Position numbers and translations under genes: made by a program
DNA from: Chlorops oryzae
Lineage: Eukaryota; Arthropoda; Insecta; Diptera; Chloropidae
DNA length: 64,000 bases
Assembly (NCBI GenBank): GCA_020466095.1
Contig: CM035806.1
Span: forward strand, 111,311,639-111,375,638
Direction of reading: 5' to 3'
Notes under the pieces: generated by a model
What the model was told of the DNA's origin: nothing
What the model saw: only the letters and a program-made list of their open reading frames with translations
Databases searched by the model: none
Shown here: in pieces, positions 11,697 through 22,206 of the stretch
Numbering within the stretch: the first letter of the stretch is position 1
How the letters are laid out: every line of letters begins with the position of its first letter

Positions 11697-12106
11697 CAGG
11701 CGTTTCTCGATTTAACGATCATACGATTCTACGAATAACGCATTTAACGAACAGTCAAATCCATCCCATTGAGTACCTTATACAACGAACAATACGAAAT
11801 TCGGGAGTATTCAGAATATCGTAACGAAAAACTTAAGGGGGTCTTCTCATTGAAAACCCGTTTTTTGGACCCTTTTTAAAAAAATTCTTATTTGAAAACG
11901 CAAAGAATAATTGAAAACTTTTTTTATTTATTGTATTACAAAAGGTTCAAAGTAAATAAAAAAATTTTTTGCCTCGATACGTGGGCTGTTCAAAAAGTAA
12001 TGAGACTTCAAAGTTGGTGGTGAAAAAAAAGAGCCGTCACGGCGGCCACGATTCCGGGTCTCCGGAGCGTCCGAAATGGAAAAAAAACGGGGTTATAATC
12101 AGTATA

Positions 12107-13399
12107 ACAGGTTGGCTGATAAGTCCCCGGTCTGACACATAGATGGCGTCGCTAGTATTAAATGCATATTATTTTTATATAGTGGCAACCTTCAAATGAT
12201 TCGTGTCAAAATTTGACGTCTGTAAGTCAATTAGTTTGTGAGATAGAGCGTCTTTTGTGAAGCAACTTTTGTTATTGTGAAAAAAATGGAAAAAAAGGAA
12301 TTTCGTGTTTTGATAAAATACTGTTTTCTGAAGGGAAAAAATACAGTGGAAGCAAAAACTTGGCTTGATAATGAGTTTCCGGACTCTGCCCCAGGAAAAT
12401 CAACAATAATTGATTGGTATGCAAAATTCAAGCGTGGTGAAATGAGCACGGAGGACGGTGAACGCAGTGGACGCCCGAAAGAGGTGGTTACCGACGAAAA
12501 CATCAAAAAAATTCACAAAATGATTTTGAATGACCGTAAAATGAAGTTGATCGAGATAGCAGAGGCCTTAAAGATTTCAAAGGAACGTGTTGGTCATATC
12601 ATTCATCAATATTTGGATATGAAAAAGCTCTGTGCAAAATGGGTGCCGCGCGAGCTCACATTTGACCAAAAACAACAACGTGTTGATGATTCTGAGCGGT
12701 GTTTGCAGCTGTTAACTCGCAATACACCCGAGTTTTTGCGTCGATATGTGACAATGGATGAAACATGGCTCTATCACTACTTCCCTGAGTCCAATCGACA
12801 GTCGGCTGAGTGGACAGCGATCGGTGAACCGTCTCCGAAGCGTGGAAAGACTCAAAAGTCCGCTGGAAAAGTAATGGCCTCTGTTTTTTGGGATGGGCAT
12901 GGAATAATTTTTATCGATTATCTTGAGAAGGGAAAAACCATCAACAGTGACTATTATATGTCGTTATTGGAGCGTTTGAAGGTCGAAATCGCGGCAAAAC
13001 GGCCCCATATGAAGAAGAAAAAAGTGTTGTTCCACCAAGACAACGCACCGTGCCACAAGTCATTGAGAACGATGGCAAAAATTCATGAATTAGGCTTCGA
13101 AATGCTTCCCCACCCACCGTATTCTCCAGATCTGGCCCCCAGCGACTTTTTCTTGTTCTCAGACCTCAAAAGGATGCTCGCAGGGAAAAAATTTGGCTGC
13201 AATGAAGAGGTGATCGCCGAAACTGAGGCCTATTTTGAGGCAAAACCGAAGGAGTACTACCAAACTGGTATCAAAAAATTGGAAGGTCGTTATAATCGTT
13301 GTATCGCTCTTGAAGGGAACTATGTTGAATAATAAAAACGAATTTTGACAAAAAAATGTTTTTTTCTTTGTTAGACCGGGGACTTATCAGCCAACCTGT
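12107..13399 (+). mobile_element. Himar1-type mariner element, complete
   Basis: 1293 bp with terminal repeats starting ACAGGTTGGCTGATAAGTCC at 12107 and inverted at 13399, flanked by TA on both sides (12105-12106 and 13400-13401). The length, repeats and transposase are those of irritans-subfamily mariners such as Himar1. It has an uninterrupted transposase. A second copy lies at 57006-58297. Confidence 0.97.
12286..13332 (+). CDS. Mariner transposase, intact (348 aa)
   Basis: DDE/D transposase of Tc1/mariner type that cuts and pastes the element into TA sites. I chose ATG 12286 (protein start MEKKEFRVLIKYCF), which gives exactly the 348 residues of Himar1-type enzymes. The in-frame GTG nine bases upstream is not a likely start. 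The N-terminal ~110 residues form the paired helix-turn-helix DNA-binding region, followed by the linker motif WVPREL. The catalytic aspartates are seen in TMDETW, LFHQDNAPCH and YSPDLAPSDFFLF, with 34 residues between the second and third (D34D). No stop or frameshift. It reads in the same direction as Kidins220, inside its intron. Activity cannot be judged from sequence alone. Confidence 0.97.
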   Translation: MEKKEFRVLIKYCFLKGKNTVEAKTWLDNEFPDSAPGKSTIIDWYAKFKRGEMSTEDGERSGRPKEVVTDENIKKIHKMILNDRKMKLIEIAEALKISKERVGHIIHQYLDMKKLCAKWVPRELTFDQKQQRVDDSERCLQLLTRNTPEFLRRYVTMDETWLYHYFPESNRQSAEWTAIGEPSPKRGKTQKSAGKVMASVFWDGHGIIFIDYLEKGKTINSDYYMSLLERLKVEIAAKRPHMKKKKVLFHQDNAPCHKSLRTMAKIHELGFEMLPHPPYSPDLAPSDFFLFSDLKRMLAGKKFGCNEEVIAETEAYFEAKPKEYYQTGIKKLEGRYNRCIALEGNYVE

Positions 13400-13904
13400 T
13401 AGATGTAATTCTCGGGTGAACCTCAAGCTTAATTTTGTAATTTTTTTTTGACAAAATGGCGGCCATTCAAAAAAAAATTTCAATTTCGGGCTTTTTTTGT
13501 AGTTTAGTGTAAAAAAAAAAATAGTAAAAAATTTTTTAAAATTATGGTCGAGGTTCACCCAAGAATGGTGACAATTCTGCGTCGATTCCACTTTGTTTCA
13601 TGAAAATCGGTTCGGTTGAACTGGAGATATCATGGCCGCCAGTTCGAAAAACGTGGTTTCGAGATAAACGCGTTTAAAGTTTGAAGCAACGCAAAAATTA
13701 CTCGTTTTGGCGCAGATCTTGCTCGACAAAGAAGGCTATATCCTCTAAACTATTTCGAATTTCAAAAAATCCTTTTAGGGGCATATTCACAACTACCCAA
13801 GCTATAAATAAATGCAAAAAAAAAAAGTCGAAAAAAAAAGTTGCTCAATGAGAAGACCCCCTTAAACCGGAACAGTAGCAAATGGGCTTAAGAAATAGGT
13901 ACTA

Positions 13905-14208
13905 AGGCCCGATATTACAGTATATACTTAAGTTAAGGAAGCTTGAAGACTTAAGAACACCTTAAGTGTCAAACGGTTTAACAGTCAATTTTTATCCAAA
14001 ACTCACGAAAATTGTTTTCGGCAGCCAACATTTGAAAAAACCTATTTATATTTTTTTTTATACTTTTTTAAAATTCGTAAAATTAGTGAAATTCGTTCAT
14101 TAAATTAATTTGAAAACTAATTTAAGAAGCACTTAAAATTTGTACAGTTAAAATCAGCTTTACTAAAGTGCTAAGGAGACCTTAAGTATGCACTGTAATA
14201 TCGGGCCT
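13905..14208. mobile_element. 304-bp palindromic MITE
   Basis: The ends AGGCCCGATATTACAGT and ATACTTAAG are mirrored at 14182-14208. It sits inside the outer 11697-14298 element. The target duplication is not clear. Confidence 0.65.
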
Positions 14209-14398
14209 AACTGTTGTAATTTTAATCGGTTTAGCGAAAAATTCGATTTAATGACATGTGCTGACAAAGATGGTGTACGTTAAATTGAGAAACGCCTGTA
14301 TAAAAAATAATCAAACTCTCAGACGCAGAATTCATGGGTAATGCCTTGCGATTTGGAAACAAATTAACAAAACTACTTTCGAGAATTAAAGTTTCATA

Positions 14399-16518
14399 CC
14401 CACTAAACACAAATATTTTAACGAATTCGAATCGAATTCGATTCGAACTCACGGAAGGCAATTTTCGCGATATCGCGCTTTTATCGTATTTTGCGTTCGA
14501 TTCGAAGTCGATTCGAAGAGAAAATGCGATAAGAATTCGAACCGTTTGCAACGAGCTCGCCTCGAGCTCGCTTTTTTATCGTGGAATTCATAAGAGTCTT
14601 GCCGACTACGGCACCCTGAAAGGGATTTTGAAGTTTTGTTGATATTTTGAAAAGTCCTTGAGGGCTCCCTGAAAAATGGCCCTAATGAAAAATGGCCCCA
14701 AAATGAAAATGAAAAAAGGCCCCAATTTTGGGGTAATTTTGCATTATCGAGCCTAAAAATATTGGTTTTACGTATTTAAACATAAGGACGAAAAATATTG
14801 GAAAAATCTAGATATAATACCAAATGAAGAAATTTTTGTGAGAGTATATGAGCTAAACTTCTCTTTATATAGCGAATCAACAGATTCCTATTTTGTTGCA
14901 TTTTTGGTCCCATTTTGGTGACTCTTTTCTGCAACGAAAGTTTTTTTCTAGAAAAACAATAATTAATTTATTAATGTGAAATTTGATTTTTGCATCCGTC
15001 GAGCTGGTCCACTAACGGGAGCTTCAAACAAATGCGGGAAATTGTTCAAAACATAAGCGTTGTTAACGATCCCGCTGAACAAACTATTGGACTTATAAAA
15101 ACAAATCAAATTTTAAATATTATAAATTAATATTGTTGTGATAAATAAATTTTTTCCACTTTTTTAATTAAGTTCAATTTCTAAATATTTGCTAAAATAA
15201 ATTATTTTAATAGACTTGTGGCACATCAAAATCTTCCTCATAAAATTGTTCATTAATCTGCATTCAAAGATAAACTAAAAACTGATCCAAATTTTTTTAA
15301 AGAATATTTAAATGACTCAATGTAGCTAATTTTTTTCTCGAAATTTTATGATAAATGAACTTTGAAAGCTTGTAGGCACTAAAGTTATTATCCAAATGTC
15401 TATCAAAAATTCTATGCCCAAGGAGGGAATCTGGTATATTATATTTAATTGCCTTTAAAATAATCTAAACTATGCTCAAATCGGACAAACGAGTCAAGAG
15501 TTATTATAAAATTAGTAATGCAATGTTTTTCCTAATTTTTCAAAATCTGCTTTTTTTTAGGCAAAAAGCTTAACCGATTTTGCGCGAGGTCTAAACCTTC
15601 GAAACTATAAAAGTTTTATATACCAAAATTTTTTTTTTTTTTAATAGATTTAGAAAACAAATTTTCCCATTTACTTTTCGAAAAAATTTAAAATGTGAAA
15701 CGGTCTAATGCACATGCATACAAAAAACTTAAGCAATTTTTATTGACGGAGGAGGAAATTTTTCTTTAAGAAATCGGGTGATAGCAAGAAAATTTTTTTT
15801 TTAAATCGCGAGCGCATATTATATCTAGATTTTTCCAATATTTTTCGTCCTTATGGAAAAAAATCTAAGGCCGCCTATGAGCACATGTTTAAATACGTAA
15901 AAACCAATATTTTTAGGCTCCATGAAAAATGGGCCCAATGCAAAAAGGTCTCAAAATTTTGTATTGACAACAACAGCACGAATTTTATGGCGATTTTTAA
16001 TTTTTGGGGTCATTTTGCATTTTTCAAAATTTATGTTACATTTGGGGCCTTATTTCATTTTTTGATTTGGGGTAATTTTTCATAATTAAAAATTACCCTA
16101 AAATTGGGGCTATTTTTCACTCTCAGTTTGGGGCCATTTTTCAGGGAGCCCTCAAGGACTTTTCAAAATATCAACAAAACTTCCAAATCCCTTTCAGGGT
16201 GCCATAGTCGGCAAGACTCTTCTAAAATCCACGATAAAAAAGTGAACGTTGCAAACGGTTCGAATTTTTATCGCATTTTCTCTTCGAATCGAATTCGAAT
16301 CGAACGCAAAATACGATAAAAGCGCGATAACGCGAAAATTGCCTTCCGCGAATTCGAATCAAATTCGAATCGAAAGGAAAATACGATAAAAGCGCGATAT
16401 CGCGAAAATTGCCTTCCGCGAATTGGAGTCGAATTCGATTCGAATTCGTTTAATGCGATTCGCGCTCTACGAATTCGATTCGAACTCGTTATCGTTTTTG
16501 TGTTTATTGGGTAATAAC
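14399..16518. mobile_element. Palindromic element with TTCGAA-rich ends
   Basis: Inverted arms of about 420 bp each (left from 14399, right to 16518) share TAAACACAAA, runs of GAATTCGAATCG, and the block GGCAATTTTCGCGATATCGC. GTTTCATA occurs at 14391-14398 and 16519-16526, a candidate 8-bp duplication (hAT-like). The right arm has a 70-bp tandem duplication (starts 16311 and 16381). The centre (about 14830-15820) is AT-rich with no recognisable gene. Repeated GGCCCC/AAAATGG words mark both inner arms. Confidence 0.7.
16311..16450. repeat. 70-bp tandem duplication in the palindrome arm
   Basis: ATACGATAAAAGCGCGATA recurs at 16311 and 16381 with the following CGCGAAAATTGCCTTCCGCG. The left arm has a single copy, so the duplication arose after the arms formed or was lost on one side. 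Confidence 0.75.
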
Positions 16519-16801
16519 GTTTCATAGATAGATTTTACCAATACCACCCTAATCCAAAATTTTTAAAGAAATCAGGGCACCAAATCTTGTGTTAATGTTA
16601 ACAGCATATTGTTTCATAAAAACTTGTTATAAACAATTGAAAATAAGCGATGTAGTGTTAATTTCGATTGCAATATAATTTTCCCTCTGGGAAGTTACAT
16701 AGATGTGTGGCCCACTGGTGTCGTACTCACACAATTTATATATATATATATATTTTTTTTTTCAATTATGAATTTTCAATAACATCGTTTAATCCATTAA
16801 G

Positions 16802-17465
16802 TGCCTTGATGCTTTCACGAATCAGCAGAGTCGACTAGTGGGCGTTGTAGATGCCCTAGATTCCTGCGATACTGAAAGAATACTCTCTGTACTAAATGCT
16901 ATTCAGACGCTACTATCCGCACCAAATCGTCCTTTCGTTTTGCTAATTGCCGTCGATCCTCATGTGATTGCTAAAGCAGCTGAAGCGAACAGTCGTCGCC
17001 TTTTCACAGAGGGTGGCATTGGTGGTCATGACTTTCTACGCAATCTAGTTCACTTGCCCGTTTATCTGCAGAACTCGGGATTGCGTAAAGTTCAACGCGC
17101 TCAAATGACAGCGTTACTATTTAAACGGAATTATAGTGAATTCCAAACTGAAGACGGGCCAACGCTTGGGCATTCCGTTTCAGCGCGTAGACTATCAAAT
17201 GCCTCCGAGATAATGTCGAGTCAAGAGAAATTGCGTCCACATAGCTCTGTGCGAGGTGGTGGCGGTGCTGGCGGTGGTATTGCAACATCAAAAAAACTAC
17301 GACTCTCCGAGTCAGTAGCTAGTTCGATTGGCTCGAATTTACATCGTTTAGGTCAGAATCCACAAGGAGTTCTGGATATGTCTAAAATTATGCTTACTGA
17401 CGACTATTTTAGCGATGTTAACCCACGTAGTATGCGACGCCTTATGAATGTTATCTACATTACTG
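16802..17465 (+). CDS. Kidins220: Kidins220/ARMS exon: rest of KAP NTPase domain
   Basis: The acceptor is the AG at 16800-16801. Reading from there gives CLDAFTNQQSRLVGVVDALD, continuous with the preceding MVK. The acidic strand RLVGVVDALDSC is the Walker-B-like part of the KAP fold (vertebrate proteins have VVVVDGLDSC). RPFVLLIAVDPHVIAKA and GHDFLRNLVHLPVYL are family-conserved blocks. A Gly-rich, probably disordered insert lies around 17245-17285, then RSMRRLMNVIYIT. The donor is GTGAGT at 17466, and the exon ends in phase 1. The next exon supplies the rest of a Val codon. The donor sits only 16 bp from a large transposon (17482). Confidence 0.93.
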
Positions 17466-18543
17466 GTGAGTATATGTTCATTAGGCTGTCTCGAAAAATA
17501 TTTTTTTTGAGCTACAGATTCGCCTCCGGTGTCAAAACCTGCGTAATTTTTCACAGATAACGAAACAGGTACAAAAAGTTCATTTAAATGTCATCTTGAG
17601 GGCTCTACCTCTCTTTGAAGTTTTCAATTTTTTCGTTTTTTTCCGTCTTTTTATGATAACTCCCCAGAAGTCACCCCTACAGACATATAATGTATGACCA
17701 ACTCCCATTATTTTTTTACCCCAAACATTTTTTTTTAACAAACTTTCCCCATATCTCCGCTCCTTGAGGGGGTTCCCATACAAAAATATTTTTTTTATGA
17801 ATTTTCCCCCACCGTCCTAACTATCCCCAGGGTCCCCCTAGAGGGGTCAAATATATGACCGACCCCCATTAACTTTGTCCCCCTAACATTTTGTCCGACC
17901 ATACTGACCCTCTATCTCCCCTCCTTAGGGGGGCACCCATACAAAACTACACTAATTTTATCACAATTTCATACAAAATGGCTGTCACTACAGTCAAACC
18001 CCTCCTAGGGGGATGATATATATGACCGACCCCCATTATTTTTTTATCCCAAACTTTTTCTTGAAACATACCTACCCTCTATCTCCCCTCCTTAGGGGGG
18101 TCCCCATACAAAAATAGGCTTAAATTAAAGAAAAATGCCTCACGAACTTCAACCTATAATATAGATGGTGTAGGAACAAGAACGAGCATGTTCAGTATGC
18201 ATATTCGAAAAATTTACAAAATTACCTTTTAAACGAGCCTAATATGAAGAATATTGGATTAGTTTTTGGTATGTTTTAATAATATGTTATAATTATTACC
18301 TTTTTTTTAAACTTAATTTTGGGTTCCATCCCCTAACTGGCCAAATAATGACCCTAGTAGAAAAAAAATTTTTTTTCGAGTCAAATGCCGCAAACCTCAA
18401 TCTATGACGAGTTTTTTGAGACTATAACCATTAAAATCGGTTAGTGGTTTCTATTCATAAAATTAATTCAAAACAAATATTTTTTGAAACGCATTATTCA
18501 CTGTTTTTACGTTTGTTGCTTGAGTCTTTGCATGCGTACAGAC

Positions 18544-19783
18544 TAGGGTGATTGATTATTCGACATTTTCCTGTAACCGGTTTTCGAATAACCCAATATT
18601 TAAGGATATTAAAAAAACCGATTGAGCAAATAAAATTTAACTAAAAACCGGCTAACCGGTTATGTTAAAAATCCAAATAAAAAGAAATTTCGGGGCAGGT
18701 GTTATTTGCTTGTGACTGTTTTATTTAAAAGCCATTTTGAAAAAAACTTACAACATTAAAAAAAACCCAAACAAAAAATTGCACATTCAGCGTATAAAAT
18801 AAATTAAAAACAGCCATATTTTCATTTGATATACCATAAGTTAAAAATATATATCATCGTTCGTAAAATATTTTGTTGTATATGAAGAAATACAATAGGG
18901 GTATTCACAAAGGCGTGTTAAAAACGTTGGAAAGTCGGAAAATCGGAAAATTGCGACTTCTTAAAAAATTTTAAGCTTTTTTTTATCTTGCACAGCTTTT
19001 TAAGCAGTTAAAATTTTCCAATTTTCCGACTTTCCTATTTTCCGACTTTCCTATTTTCCGACGCCTGTGTGAATACCCCTAATGTGTTGGAAATTCACGT
19101 TTAAGGTTTATTTAAATAGAACTGAGCTAAAAAATGTGGGCTTATCGTTTGACGGGGTGGAGTTTCCTATAGATCTCTGATTTGTATTGTATGGAAAAAT
19201 TGTTTTTCGTGTTAATAATAAGGATTGCCATTATATTGTTATTGCAAAAAGCGTTGATACACCGAAATCCAAAAAAAATTCTACCTTTAAAAACCACAGT
19301 GAAAAATCTTTCAAAAAGAACTATTGTTTTACTATATCCAATTTACCCAATTTCTTCCCGAAGCACTAGTAAAGTGTTAGTTCGAGTGTACAAGTGGTGA
19401 TTTTTAGCTCACGCGCAATGTTAATTTTCTACAGAACAAGACATAAGCAACGGTATAAAGAAGAACCAGTACTAGTGGAATTAGAAGTAGTAAAACGCTA
19501 GAGTTTAACTGCTCGTACTTCCTGCAGTGTAGCTAATGATAATACATATATACTTTCAATGTAGACACAAATGCAACTCGAAAAGAGAATTCGCTAAGAG
19601 TTTCACAAATATAATTGCTTAGTGTAAAAGGCGCCAATAGAGGTAATTTCATGGCAATTTTTATATTCAGTTTGTATGACGTTCGAAAGAAAATAACTAT
19701 CTGAAGGTTAAAATAATCTGTTGGAGAAAAAACCGGGTATTCGCTTTAAAAAAACCGATCGGTTAACCGAATCAATCACCCTA
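18544..19783. mobile_element. Nested hAT-like element, 1.24 kb
   Basis: TIRs TAGGGTGATTGATTATTCG and the inverse CGAATCAATCACCCTA, with the 8-bp duplication GTACAGAC at 18536-18543 and 19784-19791. Subterminal repeats AACCGGTT occur near 18580-18665. The short frames at 19182-19400 have no recognised domain. It carries a smaller MITE at 18896-19082. Confidence 0.87.
18896..19082. mobile_element. Small MITE, third nesting level
   Basis: The ends TAGGGGTATTCACAAAGGCG and an inverse ending AATACCCCTA enclose about 190 bp, with the repeated words TTTTCCGACTTTCC near 19020-19060. A TA target is possible. Confidence 0.7.
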
Positions 19784-20946
19784 GTACAGACCGAGAGAGA
19801 CATGCGTACAGACCGAGAGAGACATGCAAAGACCTAAGAAACGAACGTAAAAACAGTGAATAATGCGTTTCAAAAAATATTTGTTTTGAATTAATTTTAT
19901 GAATAGAAACCACTAACCGATTTTTATGGTTATAGTCTCAAAAAACTCGTCATAGATTGAGGTTTGCGGCATTTGACTCGAAAAAAATTTTTTTTTCTAC
20001 TAGGGTCATTATTTGGCCAGTTAGGGGATGGAACCCAAAATTAAGTTTAAAAAAAAAGGTAATAATTATAACATATTATTAAAACATACCAAAAACTAAT
20101 CCAATATTCTTCATATTAGGCTCGTTTAAAAGGTAATTTTGTAAATTTTTCGAATATGCATGTTCAGTATGCTCGTTCTTGTTCCTACGCCATCTATATT
20201 ATAGGTTGAAGTTCGTGAGGCATTTTTCTTTAATTTAAGCCTATTTTTGTATGGGGACCCCCCTAAGGAGGGGAGATAGAGGGTAGGTATGTTTGAAGAA
20301 AAAGTTTGGGGTAAAAAAATAATGGGGGTCGGTCATATATATCATCCCCCTAGGAGGGGTTTGACTGTAGTGACAGCCATTTTGTATGAAATTGTGATAA
20401 AATTAGTGTAGTTTTGTATGGGTGCCCCCCTAAGGAGGGGAGATAGAGGGTCAGTATGGTCGGACAAAATGTTAGGGGGACAAAGTTAATGGGGGTCGGT
20501 CATATATTTGACCCCTCTAGGGGGGCCCTGGGGATAGTTAGGACGGTGGGGGAAAATTCATAAAAAAAATATTTTTGTATGGGAACCCCCTCAAGGAGCG
20601 GAGATATGGGGAAAGTTTGTTCAAAAAAAAATGTTTGGGGTAAAAAAATAATGGGAGTTGGTCATACATTATATGTCTGTAGGGGTGACTTCTGGGGAGT
20701 TATCATAAAAAGACGGAAAAAAACGAAAAAATTGAAAACTTCAAAGAGAGGTAGAGCCCTCAAGATGACATTTAAATGAACTTTTTGTACCTGTTTCGTT
20801 ATCTGTGAAAAATTACGCAAGTTTTGACACCGGAGGCGAATCTGTAGCTCAAAAAAAATATTTTTCGGGACAGCCTAATGTTCATCCTTATTCATCATTT
20901 CCATATTATATAATTTTAAAAATCGTTTTCATATTCATATTCTTAG

Positions 20947-21112
20947 TGCGTCTGCTGAAAGCATTCCAAATAGATTTTAGCTGGTATCGTTTAAGTTCCT
21001 GGATCAATTTGACAGAACAATGGCCTTTGCGAGCAAGTATGATCGTTTTACAGCACGATCAAACCATGGATGCTTTGGATGATAATACCTCACTACAAAG
21101 TGTCTACGAAAA
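20947..21112 (+). CDS. Kidins220: Kidins220/ARMS exon: membrane-proximal block
   Basis: Follows TTCTTAG. With the carried-over G it reads V-RLLKAFQIDFSWYRLSSW then INLTEQWPLRASM, one of the best conserved stretches of the family. It ends DNTSLQSVYE plus two bases of a Lys codon before GTGAGT (phase 2). The upstream intron is inflated by the 17482-20877 element; the downstream one is 62 bp. Confidence 0.94.
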
Positions 21113-21174
21113 GTGAGTGTAGTGGTGATAAGATGATAGAAAATATTTTGAAATGATTTAATTTCCATTTTTAG

Positions 21175-21353
21175 AGTACGACCTAAATTAGCATGCCTCC
21201 GGGAGGCAGCCCCCTTATTAGAGCTTGACCGTGATGAACGTAAACTAGATGCCTTTTTACAGTTGCATAAATCAGACTTGCTTGTGTCTGATTTACGCAT
21301 CTTTCTTCCATTTACAATTAATCTAGACCCGTACTTAAGAAAAGTATTAAAAG
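21175..21353 (+). CDS. Kidins220: Kidins220/ARMS exon
   Basis: After TTTTTAG the first base completes AAA, then VRPKLACLREAAPLLELDRD, LQLHKSDLLVSDLRIFL and PFTINLDPYLRKVLK, matching the vertebrate block with FLPCTVNLDP. The donor is GTGAAC at 21354, phase 1. Confidence 0.93.
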
Positions 21354-21432
21354 GTGAACAAAATTGAAGAACAAAAAAAGAATAAAGAAATTAAAATTGT
21401 ATTGAACACGAATTTTTCGATATGATTTTCAG

Positions 21433-21668
21433 AGGATCAACAAACGATCGAAGATGAAGGTGCTATAGTTTTACACACTAAACCAAATATGCCGCCGCCC
21501 ATACGTATACCTCCCACACCACCATATATGCAATCGCCTGCCTATCCACCGTATCAGATGTTCCAAAATGATTATCCAATCATAAATGAGTTGAGGCATC
21601 GAAATCTGAGCTCGAGCACAGAACCTGCTACGACACCTCTACTTAACTCCCCGGTGGAATCGTTCTCG
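21433..21668 (+). CDS. Kidins220: Kidins220/ARMS exon: proline-rich segment
   Basis: After TTTTCAG it reads (G)AG then DQQTIEDEGAIVLHT and the Pro/Tyr-rich MPPPIRIPPTPPYMQSPAYP, ending LLNSPVESFS before GTAATT. Both the acceptor phase (1) and the phase-0 end fit neighbours. Vertebrate Kidins220 also has a proline-rich region used for adaptor binding at this place; the fly partner is unknown. Confidence 0.9.
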
Positions 21669-21726
21669 GTAATTAAACACAAAATCTTAGGTTGAACAGA
21701 GTAATCTAAGAGCCATAATTTTACAG

Positions 21727-21897
21727 GAGGACATTTTGCAAACCAAACTATCCGATCTTACAGTTGATGGCGTTATTAATTTAGTTGAACGCATTGAAGA
21801 CTTAAAACCGGCATTGCCTAAATTAGGGCCCATACTTCGAGAGAATTCAATAAGTGGTCGTGTCCTGAAGTATTGCGATATTAACGACTTGAAGAGT
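21727..21897 (+). CDS. Kidins220: Kidins220/ARMS exon: SAM-like helical region
   Basis: 57 codons in phase 0: EDILQTKLSDLTVDGVINLV, ERIEDLKPALPKLGPILREN, ISGRVLKYCDINDLKS. This is the SAM-like region after the proline-rich part. The donor is GTATGT; using it keeps SV as the junction to the next exon. The introns on either side are 58 and 75 bp. Confidence 0.92.
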
Positions 21898-21972
21898 GTA
21901 TGTTATTATTTTCAATAGGCGTTTCCATTCTTAAGAATTATGAGAAAAAATAGAGAAATTTTTCCATTTTAG

Positions 21973-22206
21973 GTGCTCTGTCTCAGCTTTGGGCACTGGG
22001 AACTATTTCGTTTATTAATTTGTACTTTGCGCGGTTGTGAGAAAATGCAACGAAAGCATAAAGCTGTTCCTGCTATTGGTGATACAGCTATCAATGCAGT
22101 GATACCAAATACTGCTTCGAAGGATAATACAGACTCACTCTCACAATTAGTACCACCCATGCCAATCTCGCGCAAGAATTCGACTTCAAGTCACATGGAG
22201 AAACAG
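21973..22206 (+). CDS. Kidins220: Kidins220/ARMS exon: end of SAM-like region and Ser-rich tail
   Basis: Starts VLCLSFGHWELFRLLICTLR after TTTTAG, then a Lys/Ser/Thr-rich stretch ending SRKNSTSSHMEKQ before GTAGGC. 78 codons, phase 0 both ends. The next exon is about 19.8 kb away because the intron is packed with repeats. Confidence 0.91.

Larger units (their letters stand above)
11837..13861. mobile_element. TTAA-flanked element with 17-bp TIRs, hosts a mariner
   Basis: The ends GGGGGTCTTCTCATTGA and the inverse TCAATGAGAAGACCCCC are bounded by TTAA at 11833-11836 and 13862-13865. Removing the mariner leaves about 730 bp with no intact gene. TTAA targets are the piggyBac signature, but the TIR start (GGGGG) is not the classic one, so the assignment is tentative. 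Confidence 0.7.
11697..14298. mobile_element. TA-flanked element, 2.6 kb, outer shell of a nest
   Basis: Starts CAGGCGTTTCTCGATTTAAC and ends with its inverse at 14298, with TA at 11695-11696 and 14299-14300. It contains the TTAA-flanked element 11837-13861 and a small palindromic element (13905-14208). Without these about 270 bp remain, so it was a MITE. No own transposase. Confidence 0.78.
17482..20877. mobile_element. hAT-like palindromic element, 3.4 kb, inside a short intron
   Basis: Starts TAGGCTGTCTCGAAAAATA and ends with its near-inverse, with the 8-bp duplication ATGTTCAT at 17474-17481 and 20878-20885. The arms (to about 18540 and from about 19790) mirror each other and contain three imperfect repeats of about 165 bp around CCCCTAAGGAGGGG. 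The centre holds another element (18544-19783). No transposase was seen. Removing the element and one duplication restores a 77-bp intron. Confidence 0.87.

Noticed and set aside
12277..12285. Upstream GTG as mariner start
   Set aside because: ATG 12286 gives the exact family start and length.
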